Shown here in pieces: positions 61,701 through 64,000 of a stretch of 64,000 nt of DNA (its first letter is position 1; every line of letters starts with the position of its first letter). This stretch comes from Sthenelais limicola (lineage: Eukaryota; Annelida; Polychaeta; Phyllodocida; Sigalionidae), in NCBI GenBank assembly GCA_942159475.1, contig OW804094.1, positions 131,860,755-131,924,754 of the forward strand, written 5' to 3'. The notes below the pieces were generated by a model, which saw only the letters and a program-made list of their open reading frames with translations, searched no databases and was not told the origin of the DNA. The position numbers and the translations under genes are program-made.

Positions 61701-63569
61701 AAAGGTTTTCCTACATATAGCTGCAAGAAATACAATGGTAGGGCAAAAGTTAACTTTCTATTCCATAATATTTAACCATAGGGCAACGCATTTTGTACGA
61801 TGAAACCAAAGAAACTTTAGATTTTATAAATCACGGCACCCACAATATGACTTAATATTTTAACTACGGAAGCTTGTCAAAATCATATAATTAATAACAA
61901 ACACATCTATACATTTAATCTGAAATTTACAAAAAAGGTGTCCAAAAGAGATATTTCGTAGGAAGCGGTGGACTCAGGGATGTTATGCAATCAATAAGAA
62001 AGTAAAAGACTTGAGCAGAGATGTAGACAAAGAGTCGTGCGTAAAGTTAATCTGATGATTCGCAAAAACGTGGCTCCAAATTACTCTTCTTTCAGCGAGT
62101 CACAAACTGAGTCGATAATTCATTACTGCTGGAGTTTTAAAAAAGAAATCTATTTTTACCTTCTGCCTTCTGTAATTTCTGTAGGGCTGTGACGTAATCT
62201 TCTTTTCCAATAAGACAACAGGCGTTGTTGTAACAAAGTTCATAAGTATCCTCCGAGAGATTTAGGTCTTCCTGATCATAGAAAATCAAAAGAGAAAATT
62301 ATCAATTATCTGAGAAGACATACATATGTATGGTAGCAAATTAATTCCTTCTCAATATTAAAAAGAAAGGACTGCGTGGGATAAGGAGAAAAGTTGAAAA
62401 AACGATTATTTCCATTTCACGATGCTAGGACCCATGGTCACCACACGACGGCAGAATGAGAATTTCCTTACCACATCTTCTTGGACCCACAGACGGAGTG
62501 ACGCCATGACAGCAGATAAATTAGTTTCCCTTTCCTCTTCATAGTCATCCTGAAACATCATACAGAATTAATATAAATAATGGCTTTCAAGCTACACAAA
62601 AGATGAGATTATACACGAATTCATACGAATCTTTAATTCTACCTTAAGTTTAGTTATTAATTTATATTAATATTATACCACTTAACATAATAATGTAAAT
62701 TTTGCCATGGTATGATGCATACACATTTTTTAAAACACTTAAATCCGTGATTCACTGCATTATATAGCAAGTATAATCAGCCCTTCCTTCTATACAGGAC
62801 CTGAGACACTAGAGATGGATAGGTCTACTCTGTTCAACAATATGACATTGTATAGATAGGCCTTAACGGTCGAAAACCAAAATGCATGTGCACTCATTTA
62901 CAGATTTTATACCATACCTGGGTGTTCTTGACTAAGTTGCGGTAAACGTCGAAGCAAGCTTGGTATTCTTCGAGACGGTAAAGCTGGAGTATAAGAACAG
63001 AATCTGATGTTCTAGTCAGTAACAAGTGTATTAAAGAACCTGCGTATGTCAAGTTTCAATAATGAGACATTAGATGTTATAATAGTCGCATCCTCCTAAG
63101 GCAAGGCAAGATTCTCCTAATCTCTCTGACTGAGTAAGCCAAATGATGGCCGGCCTGCTGTTGGGAGGATGGTCAGTCGTGTCTCAGTCATTTCCCCCGG
63201 AAAATATCGAGCAATTATTTCCAAACATGTTGTTCCACATTGGGGTCTGTTCACAGCATTATTATTGCATTATTACAGTAGAAATCCGTACGGTAACGTT
63301 CTGGATATAGAAGCCATGATTATAGGCCTGCGTCCAGTAACCTTCTAAGGTAAAAATTATCCTGAAAGACAGGTACGTATGACATTATCATTATGTAGAA
63401 ATAAAACTGTTGGCATTGGTGAAATTAAAGGGATATTTTTGAACTCACAACTTGCCCATGGAGTTCCTTTTCTCTGTCCGTTGGGTTTGCAATGGCTTGT
63501 AAAGTCTGGAGAGCATCCTTAGTACGATTCAAGCGGTACTGAGCATATGCTTTCTCAAAGGTCAAAATC
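55458..63569 (-). CDS. SRP72: Signal recognition particle 72-kDa subunit (15 exons, 5' end beyond window)
   Basis: SRP72 binds SRP68 and the 7SL RNA in the signal recognition particle, which pauses translation and brings ribosomes to the ER. Fifteen GT-AG exons on the reverse strand join in frame to 620 residues plus stop. From the N-terminal side they encode TPR-type helical repeats (FEKAYAQYRLNR, LYRLEEYQACFDVYRNLV, NLSEDTYELCYNNACCLIG, AELGIIRVQMGYVLQ, DQNVFDSKKKMK, LKLTLSQLYLTEG and TLAQLISAYAKFDP). A basic segment KKKKRKHKK follows, then the RNA-binding motif KLPKNYDPNVDPDPERWLPR with RERSYYKGKRR, and a Gly/Ala-rich tail ending in KKKKKGGKW. Human SRP72 (671 residues) has the same order, so about 65-70 N-terminal residues lie off the right edge. 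No frame break was seen. A Gly/Ala-rich insertion before the tail looks lineage-specific. Confidence 0.97.
57451..57607 (-). CDS. SRP72: SRP72 exon with RNA-binding motif
   Basis: 157 bases between TTCTAG and TT|GTAAGT. Encodes GKLPKNYDPNVDPDPERWLP and the basic stretch after it, ending GTQGAAGISSAD. This is the most conserved part of SRP72 and contacts the SRP RNA. Confidence 0.96.
57862..57908 (-). CDS. SRP72: SRP72 47-base exon encoding a polybasic stretch
   Basis: Between TTTCCACAG and G|GTATGT. Encodes AGEALVKKKKRKHKK, matching the Lys-rich run that precedes KLPKNYDP in animal SRP72. Confidence 0.92.
58234..58461 (-). CDS. SRP72: SRP72 exon
   Basis: 228 bases between ATTTATAG and AG|GTAATT. 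Encodes RDPSDMKTLAQLISAYAKFD through KYIKKALGKTEQSPKPTSPT. Confidence 0.95.
58899..59002 (-). CDS. SRP72: SRP72 exon
   Basis: 104 bases between CTATTACAG and AA|GTAAGT. Encodes PQSEEIGVLMRAHANFLQIH and on to VLEDLR. Confidence 0.95.
59150..59245 (-). CDS. SRP72: SRP72 exon
   Basis: 96 bases (32 codons) between TTCCTATAG and GCA|GTAAGT. Encodes VSTLVTLYLSQEDNEMAGEV and on to YYEKTA. Confidence 0.95.
59554..59688 (-). CDS. SRP72: SRP72 exon
   Basis: 135 bases (45 codons) between CCTTAATAG and GTG|GTAAGT. Encodes KRVDSGSASTELKLTLSQLY and on to LSYRPGV. Confidence 0.95.
60156..60284 (-). CDS. SRP72: SRP72 exon
   Basis: 129 bases (43 codons) between TTTACTAG and AAG|GTAATT. Encodes SEQCHSTARNLQKLHSHLDT and on to PSAIEVLK. 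Confidence 0.95.
60708..60839 (-). CDS. SRP72: SRP72 exon
   Basis: 132 bases (44 codons) between ATCGCTGCAG and CAG|GTATTG. Encodes DQNVFDSKKKMK, a family signature, through QCLLYMYMNQ. Confidence 0.96.
60996..61053 (-). CDS. SRP72: SRP72 exon
   Basis: 58 bases between AATTTTCAG and AAG|GTATGT. Encodes PSDIGLSAVASNNIVTINK after a split Lys codon. Confidence 0.94.
61247..61301. repeat. Poly-G / GGGGA tract in an SRP72 intron
   Basis: GTGTG followed by about 20 G and then G-rich sequence with single T, A and CA interruptions. On the SRP72 coding strand it is a C-rich run between two exons. Confidence 0.9.
61564..61720 (-). CDS. SRP72: SRP72 exon
   Basis: 157 bases between TTTCTTGCAG and AA|GTAAGC. 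Encodes ICRKTFEDDQEAAEEDMDAE through YNQVLKN. Confidence 0.95.
62160..62271 (-). CDS. SRP72: SRP72 exon
   Basis: 112 bases between TATGATCAG and G|GTAAAA. Encodes EDLNLSEDTYELCYNNACCL and on to LQKAE. Confidence 0.95.
62472..62549 (-). CDS. SRP72: SRP72 exon
   Basis: 78 bases (26 codons) between ATGTTTCAG and GTG|GTAAGG. Encodes DDYEEERETNLSAVMASLRL and on to WVQEDV. Confidence 0.95.
62918..62983 (-). CDS. SRP72: SRP72 exon
   Basis: 66 bases (22 codons) between TACTCCAG and CAG|GTATGG. Encodes LYRLEEYQACFDVYRNLVKN plus TQ. Confidence 0.95.
63449..63569 (-). CDS. SRP72: SRP72 first exon inside the window
   Basis: 121 bases between CCAATTTTAG and GTT|GTGAGT. Encodes ILTFEKAYAQYRLNRTKDAL through ELHGQV. 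The exon(s) for the N-terminal TPR helices lie to the right of 64000. Confidence 0.94.
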
Positions 63570-63647
63570 CTAAAATTGGAGAAAAATACACGAAGGATAG
63601 AGATTAGCGATTGCAAAAAATAAAAGAACTATAGCTTAGCTTAATAG

Positions 63648-63689
63648 CTCCTTAGCCTGAATACGGTAATAAAAATTCAGGCTAAGGAG
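63648..63689. repeat. Hairpin, 15-bp perfect arms, in SRP72 intron
   Basis: CTCCTTAGCCTGAAT and ATTCAGGCTAAGGAG are exact complements separated by 12 bases. Probably a relic of a small foldback element. From here to 64000 I see no exon. Confidence 0.65.
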
Positions 63690-64000
63690 GAATACCGGGT
63701 TAGCCCGATTCTATACATCAATAGCTATGGCATATGCCAGCTTATATTCCCTGAATAAAGATATGTTAAAAACAAAATAGCAAATAATTAGGCATATCTA
63801 GACTAGAGTATACCGCAGGTCTGCACAACTATCCAATAATAAAGTAGGCCTACAGAAATGTGGGTAAATAAAACTAAACTTATAGCAGCGGAATAAGGCC
63901 ATTGATTTTATTGGTACCGTACCCAAACTAGAGCCAAAGAGCTAGCTTTAGTTTGGACCAAGAGACATGAGAATGTTGTGGGTTCCAAGGATTGGCTGCT

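Overview
This is a 64 kb window of animal nuclear DNA. It has GT-AG introns, AATAAA poly(A) signals, long AT-rich non-coding stretches, microsatellites and non-autonomous DNA transposons. Frequent GGCCTA/TAGGCCTA words and families such as CAGGGTTCCCGCGG suggest a marine invertebrate. My guess is an ambulacrarian (echinoderm or hemichordate), but this rests on sequence texture only and is low confidence.

Three protein-coding genes can be supported. (1) At the left edge on the + strand is the last, large exon of sulfite oxidase (SUOX), 1620-3103. It carries the cytochrome b5 haem domain, the molybdopterin domain and the dimerisation domain; the exon(s) for the mitochondrial presequence were not found. 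(2) On the + strand at about 44.06-53.1 kb is a very large gene. Its three coding exons (44173-49810, 50000-50096, 50498-52457) join in frame to 2,564 residues. It has a long disordered N-terminal part, a Ski/Sno/Dachshund-like domain at about residues 1767-1857, a basic region, and a Ski SMAD4-binding-like zinc module at about 2245-2345. I recognise the family but not the gene; it looks like a giant Ski-family nuclear co-regulator. A non-coding leader exon begins at 44058 after a strong acceptor, so its promoter must lie upstream. Candidates are a CpG-richer, CRE-bearing segment with a good splice donor at 6.2-6.4 kb, which would give a first intron of about 37.6 kb, and a TATA/Inr site at 29.07 kb. 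(3) On the - strand, 63569 down to 55458, are 15 exons of SRP72, the 72-kDa signal recognition particle subunit. They join in frame to 620 residues plus a stop; the first roughly 65-70 residues lie beyond the right edge. Genes 2 and 3 are convergent, with poly(A) signals about 2 kb apart.

Layout: 1-1619 upstream intron or flank of SUOX with simple repeats; 1620-3700 SUOX terminal exon and 3' UTR; 3.7-6.2 kb intergenic, rich in GGCCTA; 6.2-44.06 kb long non-coding stretch, probably mostly the first intron of the Ski-like gene, with a TA-flanked MITE at 10.2 kb, a 2-kb transposon with a nested MITE at 19.56-21.60 kb, and poly-C/CA tracts; 44.06-53.1 kb Ski-like gene; 53.1-55.1 kb intergenic with a 41-bp palindrome; 55.1-64.0 kb SRP72.

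The three genes are functionally unrelated: mitochondrial sulfur metabolism, nuclear transcription control and co-translational protein targeting. I found no tRNA, rRNA or CRISPR features. The most notable object is the giant protein that has both Ski-family domains.
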